Source of the DNA: Acanthochromis polyacanthus
Taxonomy: Eukaryota > Chordata > Actinopteri > Pomacentridae
Direction: 5' to 3'
Assembly: GCF_021347895.1 (NCBI RefSeq)
Contig: NC_067119.1
Span: forward strand, 11,746,534-11,810,533
Length of the DNA: 64,000 nucleotides
Shown here: piece after piece, positions 12,805 to 23,700 of the stretch
Numbering within the stretch: position 1 is the first letter of the stretch
How the letters are laid out: every line of letters starts with the position of its first letter
Made by a program: the position numbers and the translations under genes
Notes under the pieces: generated by a model
Told to the model about the DNA's origin: nothing
Seen by the model: the letters and a program-made list of their open reading frames with translations, nothing else
The model's database searches: none

Positions 12805-13240
12805 ATGAAGTACATCATTTGGATCGGCGGCGTAACCAATGGAGGGAAAACCAACCGCCTGATCAAGAACCTTCTCAACTGCTGTGTGGTCCATCAGGAT
12901 GACTTCAACCCCAAGATCAGATTGAAGTTGGTGAAGATGGCTTTAAGCAGTACGATGTCATCACTGCTCTGGACAAGGACGCCATGATGAGTATTATCTA
13001 TGTGTGGCTGGAGAACCCGGTGAAGTTTGAAAAGTCACACCCTGGACACAGAGATCGTCCCGAAGTCCGACCGCAAGGAGAAGGAGGAGACTCACATCCT
13101 CATTGTGGAGGACTTCCTGCTTTACACCTACAGGCCTTTGATCAACATGCTAAACCAACGTTACTTTATTTCCATCCCATATGAAGAATGCAAAAAGAGG
13201 AGGTACTCTAGGAAGTACACGGTGCCAGACCACCTCCCCA
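12805..13240 (+). pseudogene. Retropseudogene of a nicotinamide riboside kinase (nmrk2-like)
   Basis: The parent family phosphorylates nicotinamide riboside to NMN in NAD+ synthesis. Reading across three frames gives the N-terminus MKYIIWIGGVTNGGKT (Walker A, GxxxxGKT), then [46 protein letters not shown] and [19 protein letters not shown], in family order. There are two frameshifts, near 12,917-12,920 and 13,028-13,033. No introns interrupt regions that are split in the functional genes, so it is probably a processed copy. It stops after a VPD-like segment, and satellite begins at once, so the C-terminal third is missing. It is not functional as read. Assignment to nmrk2 rather than nmrk1 rests on general resemblance. 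Confidence 0.85.
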
Positions 13241-15998
13241 AATGTGAAAATATGTCATAGTTTATGTCATCCAAAATGTCGCTAAAATTTCATAGTTTAG
13301 TATGTCGTGCAAAATGTGGAAAAAATGTCATGGTTTAGCATGTCATCCAAAATATTACAAAAACGTCATAGTTTATTTACTATATCATCCGAAAACGGAC
13401 AAAAACGTCATTTTTGTGTGAAAATGGACAACGTCATAGTTTAGTATGGCATCCGAAAATAGACAAAAAAAAAAGTCAGTTTAGTATGTCGTCCAAAAAC
13501 TGACAAAAATGTCATTTTTTTGTCCAAAAATGGACAAAAAACGTCATAATTTAGTATGTCGTCCAAAAAATCACAAAAAGTCATTTTTTACCTGAAAATG
13601 GACTAAAACGTCATAGTTTAGTATGTCGTCTGAAATTGGACAAAAAACGTCATTTTTTTTTGTCCGAAAACGGACAAAAATGTCATTTTTGGTCAGAAAA
13701 TTGACAAAATCGTCATAGTCTAGTATGTCGTCCGAAAATGGACATAAAAGTCATTTTTGTCTGAATATGAACAAAAAGGTCATAGTTTAGTATGTCATCC
13801 GAAAATGGACATAAAATGTCATAGTTTAGTATGTCTTCCGAAAATGGAAAAAAAAATGTTTTAGTTAAGTATGTCATCCGAAAATGGACAAAAATGTCAT
13901 AGTTTGGTATGTTGTCCAAAAATGGACAAAAAAGTCATTTTTGTCCGAATATGAACAAAAACTTCATAGTTTAGTATGTCATCCGAAAATGGACATAAAA
14001 TGTCATAGTTTAGTGTGTCTTCCGAAAATGGAAAAAAAATGTTTTAGTTTAGTATGTCGTCCGAAAATGGACAAAAATGTCATAGTTTGCTATGTTGTCC
14101 AAAAATGGACAAAAAACGTCATAGTTTAGTATGTCGTCCGAAAATGGACAAAAAACGTCAGAGTTTCGTATGTCGTCCCAAAATGGACAAAAAACGACAT
14201 AGTTTAGTATGTTGTTTGAAAATGGACAAAAAAGTCATAGTTCAGTCTGCCGTCCGAAAATGGACAAAAAATGTCAGTTTAGTATGACGTCCGAAAATGG
14301 ACAAAATGTCATTTTTGGTCCGAAAATGGACAAAAACGTCATAGTTTAGTATGTCGTCTAAAAATGGTCAAAAAAATGTCATAGTTTCATGTGTCATCTG
14401 AAAATGGACAAAAAACGACATAGTTTAGTATGACGTACGAAAATGGACAAAACATCATGTTTGGTCCGAAAATGGACAAAAAAGTCATTTGTGGTCCGAA
14501 AATGGACTAAAAAGTCATTTTTTGTCCGAAAATGGACAAAAACGTCATAGTTTAGTATGTCGTCCGAAAATGTTTTCCGCAACTCCAGTCCGGTCCACTT
14601 TTTGGAGCGATCCGGTCCACGTTTTCCTCAACTCCAGTCCGGTCCACTTTTTGGAGCGATCCGGTCCACGTTTTCCTCAACTCCAGTCCGGTCCACATTT
14701 TGAAGCGATCCGGTCCACGTTTTCCACAACTCCAGTCCGGTCCACATTTTGGAGTGATCCGGTCCACGTTTTCCTCAACTCCAGTCCGGTCCACTTTTTG
14801 GAGCGATCCGGTCCACGTTTTCCTCAACTCCAGTCAAAACACAGTTTTTGTGTGAAAATGGACTACAACGTCATAGTTTAGTATGTTGTTTGAAAATGTA
14901 CAAAAAACGTCATAGTTTAGTATGTCGTCCGAAAATTGACAAAAATGTCATAGTTTGGTATGTCATCCAAAAATGGACAAAAACGTCATAGCTTGTCATC
15001 CGAAAATGGACAAATGTGATTAAAACATCATAGTTTAGTATTTTGTCCAAAATGTCATTCAAACGTCATAGTTTAGTCTGTCCTTCAAAATGTCTCTGAA
15101 ATGTCATGTATGTCGTCCAAAATGTCACAAAAATGTTATGTTTTAGTATGTCGTCCAAAATGTGGACCAAATGTCATAGTTTAGTATGCCATCCAAAAAC
15201 ATCATAATTTTTTATTTCGTCAAAATTGCAATTAAAGCGTCAAAGTTTAATGTCGTCCAAAATGTCATTAAAACGTCATAGTTTACTATGTCGTCCAAAA
15301 TGTAATTAAAGAATCAAACTTTAATATGTTGTCCAAAATGTCATTAAAATGTCATAATTTAGTATGTTGTCCAAAATTTCACAAACATGTCATAGTTTGT
15401 GTTGTACAAAATGTCAAAAAAAGTCATAGTTTTTTATGTCGTTCAAAATGTAATTAAAGTGTCAAAGTTTAATATGTCGTCCAAAAAGTCACTAAAATGT
15501 CATAGTTTAGTATGTCGTCCAAAATGTGACAAAAACGTCACAGTTTAGCATGTCGTCCAAAATATCATTAAAATGTCATAGTTTAGTATGTCATCTAAAA
15601 TATCAAACGTCAGTTTAGTACGTCGTCCAAAATGTGACAAAAATGTCATAGTTTAGTATGTCGTCCAAAATGTAATTAGTGTCAAAGTTTAATATGTTCT
15701 CCAAAATGTCACTAAAATGTCTTGAGTATGTTGTCTGAAATGCCACTAAAACATAGTTCAGTATGTCGTCCAAAATGTGACAAAAACGTCATAATTTTTT
15801 ATGTCGTCAAAATTGTAATTAAAGCGTCAAAGTTTTATGTCGTCCAAAATGTCATTAAAACGTCATAGTTTAGTATGTCCTCCAAAATGTCACTAAGATG
15901 TCATAGTTTAGCATGTCGTCCAAAATGTCACTAAAATGTCCTAGTTTAGTTTGCCGTCCACAATATGACAAAAACATCATAGTTTAGCTTGTCATCCA
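13236..15998. repeat. 38/39-bp satellite array, left part
   Basis: Dozens of tandem units built on GTCATAGTTTAGTATGTCGT followed by CC(A/G)AAAATG. Two subfamilies are visible. In the centre (about 13.7-14.57 and 14.84-15.0 kb) units are 39 bp and end GTCCGAAAATGGACAAAAA. On the flanks units are about 38 bp and end TCCAAAATGTNACAAAA or TCCAAAATGTCATTAAAA. Because 39 is a multiple of three, long open frames run through the array on both strands; they are not genes. The array resumes at 17,129 after a LINE insertion. Confidence 0.95.
14572..14838. repeat. 49-bp tandem array (5.4 copies) nested in the satellite
   Basis: Near-perfect units begin at 14,572, 14,621, 14,670, 14,719, 14,768 and 14,817. 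Each contains CAACTCCAGTCCGGTCCAC and GCGATCCGGTCCAC. The sequence is unrelated to the surrounding 39-bp unit and more GC-rich. Copies differ by only a few bases (for example GGAGCGAT versus GAAGCGAT), so expansion looks recent. Confidence 0.95.
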
Positions 15999-17128
15999 TT
16001 TCATTTCATTTATTTATTTATCAGGACAGTGTACAATGACATTAAGCTCAAGAGCGAAGATGTTTGTACCAGACTGTAGCTTTTCAAGCTAATTTCCATC
16101 TGTAGTCCTTAGGGAAAGGGATGGGGGCCAAGGTGCAAATACAAATAAAATACATTTGACTATTTTCAAATAGTCCCATTCATAGAGTTGCAAAATTAAA
16201 ACTCATTATTCTTCAAAAACATCCGTAACATGTCAGCCATTCATCTTCCCAAGCAAATGCCTTTATAATCTCATAAACTTAATAACCTCACTCATCACAT
16301 ACAAGGTAACATTCACTTCTACACATCACACACTCTTAATGTGCACATCTCTGCTTCTCCATAAACCAATCTTTCACTTGTTTGGTGAAGGTTCTGTACT
16401 CACTTAAGCTCAGTATTTCTGTGGGGAGCTTGTTCCATTTCTTTATACTTACATAGGAAAATGCAGACTTTGCAGTTGCGGAGCGATAACTTGGGGTACT
16501 ACATTCGCCCCTAGTATTACTTCTAGTTACCCTTTTAGCTGTGTCTGCAATCAAATGGACAAAACTTTGAGTGGTGGTGGGGCCAAGTTGTGGACAATCT
16601 TGAAGACTAGTTGAACATGTGAAAGAGAAACAATATTATCAAAGCTAAGCATTCCATATTTGTTCAGTATGTGACATATCTCTTGCTTTTTTTATCCAAT
16701 ATTTTGAGCGCGTTCTTGTATATGGATTCCAGTGGTTTTAAACTGGTTTTATTAGCCTGTGACCAGCTGGTGATGCAGTAGGAGAGGTGAGACATAATCA
16801 TAGCATTGAAGAAGCTTTTGCCTGCTTCTGTTGAAAGTGAGTTCCGTATATTTCTGAAGGTGGCTAAGCTATACTTTAGAGTTTTTATCATGTTTTTGAT
16901 GTGCTTATTAAATATTTGTATTCTAACACATTTCGTATTGGTTTGTCATTTACAGATATAGTTGGGTAGACTGTCTTGCTGTGTTTATTTATGAAATACA
17001 TGGTAGCAGCTTTATCAATGTTAAGTGTTAAGCTGGAGTCTTCTAGCCATTGTGCTACTTCTTTCAAAGCTGATGATAATTTAGCCGCAACATCCTGTGG
17101 GTCTCTCCCATATGTATAAATTACTGTA
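15999..17128 (-). mobile_element. 5'-truncated L2-like LINE inside the satellite
   Basis: On the minus strand it starts at the reverse-transcriptase catalytic motif (DDTVIYTYG, the end of a YADD box). It then reads DVAAKLSSALKEVAQWLEDS, FFNAMIMSHLSYCITSWSQ and SIKKWNKLPTEILSLSEYRT, all typical of the region downstream of the RT core in L2/CR1-type elements. A small deletion and frameshift lies near 16,888-16,910. The 3' end is an AAATAAATGAAATGAAATG tail. TCATCCA occurs on both sides (15,992-15,998 and 17,129-17,135), consistent with a 7-bp target duplication, although the right copy overlaps microhomology with the RT motif. It is a dead copy. Confidence 0.9.
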
Positions 17129-17455
17129 TCATCCAAAATATCACTAAAATGTCATAGTTCAGTCTGTCATCCAAAATGTGGAAAAAAAATGTCATAGTTT
17201 AGCATGTTGTCCAAAATGTGACAAAAACCTCATAGTTTAGTATGCCATCCAAAATATCACTAAAATATCATAGTTTAGTATGTCGTCCAAAATATCGCCA
17301 AAATGTCATAGTTTAGTATGTCATCCAAAATGTGACAAAAACTTCATAGTATGTTGTCCAAAATGTCACTAAAACGTCATATTTTAGTATGTCCTCCAAA
17401 ATGTGGAAAAAATGTCATAGTTTAGTATGTGGTCCAAAGTATCCCTAAAACTTTT
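17129..17455. repeat. 38-bp satellite array, right part
   Basis: Continuation of the same satellite (TCATAGTTTAGTATGTCGTC core, CCAAAATNTNNC spacers) beyond the LINE. It fades out near 17,455. Confidence 0.93.
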
Positions 17456-19644
17456 TGTATGTTATGGATAATAAATAACTAACAGGATATCCACAAAGTG
17501 CTGCAGAAAACAAATAGCATGATGCATTTGAAGAGTGGTATGAAAACAAGAACAAGTTCGCTTGTCAGGTTTGTCACATCACGATTGTCCAAGCATCATC
17601 TGTGTACAGAGCTGCAGTGGAGCCTTTTAACACGTGAATTGGTACCTTAAAAATGCATGTGTGGCATGAGAGAAAGGAACGTTTGCTCAGTTCAGTGAGG
17701 CGTTGTGACCCTTCGTGGCCTGGGTCGCCAGTGAAGCATAGGAGGGAAGGATCCAACGGAACAAGAGGGAGCGAGGATTCACAGCGAGGCCGGGAGGCAG
17801 CAGCCGAGCCAAATCCCCAGAGATTTCTGGCTGTCTCGCTCTGTCTGTTGACACTCTCCTACTCCATTGACTTTTTCATTAACCCCTTATCAAAATGTTT
17901 TTCTCTCCCACACTCCACTGACATTAGCCACATTCCCCTATGTTCCCTATCACCCCCCCCAACATCTTGGTTCATCTGTTCCCCCTTGTGGACACAATAG
18001 TCCATGTGATTTTTACTCATCTTATTGTGGTCAAACAAAAGACTGAAATATTGTGTAATAAGTAAACAAGGAGTATGTGGCTTAAGTCAGAGAACAATGA
18101 GACCACTTTTATTTTTTTCTTGTTAGACATAAATTTACATTTGCGCTCACATGCAATAAACTAATGACATAGGCTTTTAAATACTCCTACCCCGTGTCTC
18201 AGTAAGCATTAAATATAGACCCATGCAAGAAACCAAACCTGTGAACATATTTTATTTGGTGCTGAAAAGTTCAACTTGGCCAAAATAACTGATGGTTTCT
18301 CACATATTTTAATTACTTGCAACTTGTGGAGCGGCCAAAATCAATGTTTTCACTGGCTTCCATTCAGAGTTTTTGCTGCCTTTCTCTGCCACTACAAGAC
18401 CATGTTTCACTCTAACTTTAACCTCGGTGCCTTTTCCTCCACTCCTGTTTGTATTAATGGGCGACGTTCGCATGATTTAAACAAGCCATTTCTAAATAAA
18501 CCCCAGAACGGTTACTGCCATCCCTTAGAGCAAGAAGAAGAGCAGCAGCAGAGTCCAAATCTTAAATCTGTCAAGTACTTCATAAATACTAAGGCTGAGT
18601 GAGCAAAGAGTGACAGAATAAATGCAACAGTTAAAAGCATTTTAGTTTATTTTACTAAGTTTGTGGTCTGACTCTCTCCACAGAAACTCCCTTGGCGTTA
18701 GTCTGAGTTGGGTCACTTCTGCCAGCTGTTTAACTGCTGAAACATATGGCTCATCATTTGTCTGTTCCAGCTGTGTAAGTAAAACACACACATATAGCAC
18801 CCACTAGTGGTCAGAAGTGTAATGTGAGTTAAGTGTAAATGCAGTAAAAGTGTATAACAGGAGCACTAATGGTAGCAACATGCACCTGGAAACATCTTCC
18901 TAAGCCTTAAACATACTAAGAATAAAGCTGAGTGTTTAAATGAAACTTTTTTGCTAATCCAGTAATGCTGCTAACAGCCAGAGTAAATGGTCTCAGTGTT
19001 CATTGAGCGTGTAATAATGAGGAGCGTCAGGTGTTTACCCGACAGCACATCACTGGTCTCTGTCCAAGCCAATGATGCACTAGAGGAGGAAGGTGATAAG
19101 GATCCACTTTTACCACTGCTCATCTCTCCAATTCCACTCCTCTCTTGTGGAAAATTAGATGTTTCCATTCCCAAACTATCAACTTTGACCTAAATATGTA
19201 GAATCTTGAACTTGTAAACTGAGTTCTGACTTAGACAAGTACAGCAGACTGTCAAAAACTCTTGTACTCAATTTAAATGACACTATCAGTCCCAAGACTA
19301 TTACCAGAATCCTCCTTCATTGCTATATTAATTTAATGGGCATTTTAGTGTGTATATTTACTCATTTTCAGAATGACAGCTGGATAGACAGTCAATTAAG
19401 GCAGCATAATTAAGACGACAGCTGTGAAAAATTTGGTCCTCAAAATTCTGCCCAAAGGCAAGTATTATCTTGTACATAAACAAAAAAACAAAAAACTAGC
19501 ACACCCATAAAGAATAGACTGTTTAATTATCAAAATTGTAACTCATGTACAATTCCCTGAAGCAATAATGAGTGACTGATACAAACTGTTAAGACAGTGG
19601 TACAAACCCCTCCGTTCAGATCAGTTCATTACATATGCAAAAGG
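17456..19644. other. Intergenic between satellite and tars1 3' end
   Basis: No supported gene. 17,640-17,830 is GC-richer and codes for nothing I recognise. A short FHWLPFRVF-like stretch at about 18,340 weakly resembles a LINE C-terminal motif but is isolated. Confidence 0.5.
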
Positions 19645-19670
19645 GTTCAAGAGAAGTTTACGGTGCACTT

Positions 19671-19676
19671 TTTATT
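19671..19676 (-). terminator. tars1: Candidate tars1 polyadenylation signal AATAAA
   Basis: TTTATT on the plus strand reads AATAAA on the minus strand. It is the first canonical hexamer downstream of the tars1 stop codon. Confidence 0.5.
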
Positions 19677-20166
19677 TACACGGGTGTTCTGTAAAGCTCT
19701 TCAAAAACCCGATCACATTACAGTCCTACTAGCTGGATTTCAGTATAAGCAGAATTAAACTTCATTGCATGGAGTACATAAATCCCGTGATTTGATAACA
19801 GTGATACAAACAGGCAACGGAAGACACCAGGAAGACAGTCGCAGCAGAAAAATGTGATTTCTTTGACAAGTACAGACGAGGAGGCAACATTTAAAGGCAG
19901 TTGTACCCCCCTATAAAAAACTGAATTTTGACCATGTAGCCCTGTTGAAGGAATCGTTTGGATCTCTGTTGTGGGGCTAAATGAGGCACTCACCTATAGT
20001 CGGTGTGCTACCTACAGTGGATCAGTCTGCAGAAGCAGGCAGAGAATGCTAAGCAGCGTACCGCTGTGAATGAGGTCAGCAGTGAAATGCATTTCAGCCA
20101 CCTAACAAGATGAAAAATCAATATCTGTATGAGTTTATGCTATTTTTAGAATATTCTCACTACGTG

Positions 20167-20345
20167 ACCTTGCCGTCAAAAAGCCCTTTCCTTTGGTACT
20201 ATATTTTCTCAACCATATTTTCCGTGTCCTTACACATCGGGCCGTGCTCTGTATTACACCTCTGAAATATAGTGCATGAGTATCTTGCACAGAAGCTCTA
20301 CAATTGAGAAAATGCAGTGCTATTGAAAAGGACTGACGGCAAGGT
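20167..20345. repeat. Inverted-repeat segment in tars1 3'UTR
   Basis: ACCTTGCCGTCA at 20,167-20,178 is matched by its complement TGACGGCAAGGT at 20,334-20,345. Weaker pairing continues inward. About 100 bp to the left, 20,055-20,105 resembles 22,480-22,535 in intron 17 at roughly 70% identity with mostly transition differences, which suggests two old copies of one dispersed element. Confidence 0.45.
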
Positions 20346-20578
20346 AAAGCATTGAGGTTATATAATAAACAGCATTTTTAGGTAAACATCATACATTTAG
20401 CTGCTGACCTCATGCACAGCAGTACACTCCTTAGTTTTCCCACCAGCAGTCCTCTCTGCCTCTTCAAGCTGTGATCCATCGTACAGTAACGCACCGACTA
20501 TGAATAAGGACCTCATACAACCCCACTTCAAAGAAACAAAACTATCTTTCAGGAGAATAGAGGTACTGTTGAGAAAGC

Positions 20579-20727
20579 TCAGAATTCCTCCTCGGCGTTC
20601 CGACTCCTGGTGGTCTTGAGCTGTTTGAGACGCTCGATGCACTCCTCCACACTGCGCTCACCGTGGACTTTGTTGTCCCGGGTGCGAACGTTCACAGTGT
20701 TGCTCGTCTTCTCCTTCTCTCCCACGA
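20579..20727 (-). CDS. tars1: tars1 exon 19 (residues 676-724 and stop)
   Basis: The coding part of the last exon, ending at TGA (20581-20579). It encodes [19 protein letters not shown] and [18 protein letters not shown], with C-terminal AEEEF as in other vertebrates. The acceptor is AAAAG. The pyrimidine tract sits about 25-45 nt upstream, separated from the AG by a purine-containing stretch without another AG, so this AG is the first one available. Confidence 0.96.
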
Positions 20728-23700
20728 CTTTTCCATACAGGGTAACATGCAAGGAGAAAAACAAACAAACAAATCAATATCTAGATGGACAGTGAGCAAA
20801 CCATTAGGAGTGAAATAAGTGTGTGTTTCCACTGACCCAGGATGAAGTTGTACTGTGCCAACTGTGCATTTCTGATCTTTTTGTTCAGAGTGCAGCCGGG
20901 GTCCAGATCCACGTCAGTCATGAAGCCGCTGTTGTGGAATTCCTGCTTGACCTGCCACATTAACCAGAGAGGCGACCAACAGTTAAGTCCATGCCAGCGT
21001 GTTTTGGAAATGAATTAATCTGCTTCTACACATTTGGTTTTGCAAATTGGAATCGCATTCACATTTTGGACAAGTTTTCAGCTTGGATGGAGTAAGGATT
21101 ATATTTCTGCACCCATGAGCATCACAGTCTGTGGAACTAACAGTGGGCCTGAAATCTTTTCCAGTCCCAAGAATATCAGAACTGTAATGGCATAGTTTTC
21201 CATTTGCACAAGAAGCCAATTTGTAAAACAATGTGTTTAATGCAAATTAGCAAATCAAACACATTTTAAAAAGAAAACCAAAGTCTGTTGAGTGTATTTT
21301 TGTATCTCTGTATTGGTTGTGGTAACACTGTACTCATTAAAGTAGGTTCAATGAGACAACAAACAACAACCATCAGACAGGTTGTAAACAAGTTGATGAG
21401 ACGTGTTTGAAAAAGAAAACTAAAGCAAATGGCAAATTGCTGTAGTTGTGCGGTTAGTTTTCCCATACACTGATTTCAGTTTCTGTAACTATAATATCTC
21501 ATGGCTAAACTGAGAACCAAATTAAAATTTTTGTTACTGTCTCAGTGCTTGAATCTTGTGTCTCACTGAACGCATTGTTTGAATTTTTATATATTCTGAG
21601 ATGTGCTTCAGTAGAGGACAGCTGGACTTGTTTTTTTGGTGTTGAAGGCGTTTTACTGTTCAACCAAGAGTCTTCCTCAATTCAAACTGAATGGTGGGGA
21701 GTTCCTGGTTGTTATCAATCCCAGGTTACGTGGCTCAAAGTGTGACTAGTGATGAAACTCCCTGGCATTACGTGGCTGATAGTTTGAGCGATCTCCTCCA
21801 GAGAAACATGGATGGCTTCCTTAATTTCTCTCTTAAAGCATTTCTTCTCCATCCAAAACTACACATTATACATTGCTGTCCTCAAGAATGCACAGACCTA
21901 TATGTAGCAGAAACTAAAGAACTCAACATGTGAATGGCACAACACAAGGAGAGTCAGCACCTCCTGATAGGACAAAGGCAAAAATCGGAGCAGTCTAAAC
22001 AGTGGAATTGGCACGAACTATCACCCACTAAAAATGCAGTCCTCGAGTTGCGTGTCATTTGCAAGCCTTAAGTGATGTGAGCTGGGAATGATAGTGGTAC
22101 CAGGAACTCCACACCAGTTGGTTAGAACTGAGAAGCCTCCTGGATGACAGATTAAACTCCCTCAAGAACCAAAAAGAAATCCAGATGCCTTCCACAGACG
22201 CCCTCGGGATGCGTGAGAATTTACACGTAAACACATTCTGAGATCTAAGCAGCTGTTTAGGTGACTGTAGCTCATAGAACCAAATTCAATAATAGCAAAA
22301 AGAAGGTGTAATAATCTCTAGCTTTGTAGTTTTCCTTTATGATGCACAAAAGGGACAGTTTGGTTTCTTTGAGGAGGGGTTGTGTGAGGCACGCATTCAT
22401 CGTCAGAGCAATAAATACAGTAGATCACGGTCAAAATTTCCCAGTTTATTTCAGACAGGAGGGCCGCCCGCCTACTTAAGCAATGCACTGCTGTGGATGG
22501 GGTTTAGCAGCAAAACACATTTTAATCACCTAAAATAGACCCAGCTGGATAAACAAATCAATCAGTTTAAGTATGTATTTTGGGTTGCTAAATATGTTTT
22601 GTCGTCGACCCTGTTTGCAGACGTACGTTGCTTAGCTTCCATGTCTGCTTCTCCAAACTGGGTGCATGCTGACCATGAGCTACTGTAATGAATACACCAA
22701 CAGAGAATAAGTTCCCCTGGGGCTGCACAATTATGGCCAGAATTACAATTAGCATTATTTATCATAATAATTGATGTTAGGGACAATATATATATATTTT
22801 TGCACTTCCACATTTAAACAGTCCACTGCTTTCACTTTTATATTTTGCTACATTCCTGCTAATGTAGGAGTCTTTGCATTAAACATGATTTAAAATAGGG
22901 TTCTTCTCCAGTGCCTCACCTGGAGGCAAAATATAAATAAAATGGTACCCGAAGCAGCTCACTTGCTGAACATCTGCTTATTGATGTACACTACAATTAA
23001 GCAATATTTCCTAAATGCCCAACATGCAGCTGTGACCAGACAAGTCTCTCCGCTCAGTCACTGTAGCACAAACAATTCAGACAGGTGTTCGACCAAAAAT
23101 GACTTCTTACGTCTGACATACGATGTTTTAGTCATTTACCGAACCTGAAACGAAGTGATTTTGTCCATATGGGCTTTTCAGTTTTCTAAGCAGCATGTAT
23201 TTTAAATGTCAAAAATCACAATTCTGATTAATTGTGCAGCCTTAACTACTTCATAGAAACCAGACCATCCTTTCAACATGAAATCGAAGCAGTGGCAGTC
23301 TTTTACAGCAATGTAAATTAAGATCAATAAATTACAGCCAGGAAGACAAAGTTAGCTGGATTTTTTCATACAACAGCACAGGAAGGTTAAAGTTAAAAAT
23401 ACTGTGATACTAAAACAGCACAGGACTCCAGTCTGTGATGACGTACATCAGTGATAAAAACACAAACTGCCCAAGTAAAACCGCTTGAAAGTCAGCAAGT
23501 GTTGAAATTAAGTGCTTGACAGCTTTATGGTACTCGTACCAGCGCTGTGATGTGAATATGTACTTAAATGGCTGAGGTCAGTGCCGCTTACTTTCTCAGC
23601 GTACTCCTCACAGGTTGGTCCCACGGGTACAACCATCACTTGTCGAGGAGAGATCCACAGCGGCCTGAACAGAACGGGACAAATTTGCATTTAGCTGATT

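Larger units (their letters stand above)
19645..20578 (-). other. tars1: Probable tars1 3'UTR
   Basis: From the stop codon to just past the first canonical minus-strand poly(A) signal, about 900 nt downstream. No earlier AATAAA was found on the minus strand. The stretch contains a diverged repeat and an inverted-repeat segment (about 20,167-20,345), so part of the UTR may derive from a transposable element. A shorter UTR using a variant signal is possible. Confidence 0.5.

Noticed and set aside
13884..14287. Overlapping open frames of 77-81 codons with CHSLVCRPKMDKK repeats
   Set aside because: They are translations of the 39-bp satellite, whose length is a multiple of three. No start context, exon structure or family resemblance.
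14489..14881. 130-codon frame with repeated RSTFWSDPVHVF, and a 91-codon frame on the other strand
   Set aside because: Both are artefacts of the 49-bp tandem array; the repeated words follow the array units.
13236..17455. CRISPR-like array (regular 38-39-bp periodicity)
   Set aside because: The whole unit is repeated with no unique spacers, and the genome is eukaryotic; it is a satellite.
18276..18602. 108-codon frame with HWLPF as a LINE remnant
   Set aside because: Only one short motif matches and nothing around it supports a LINE.
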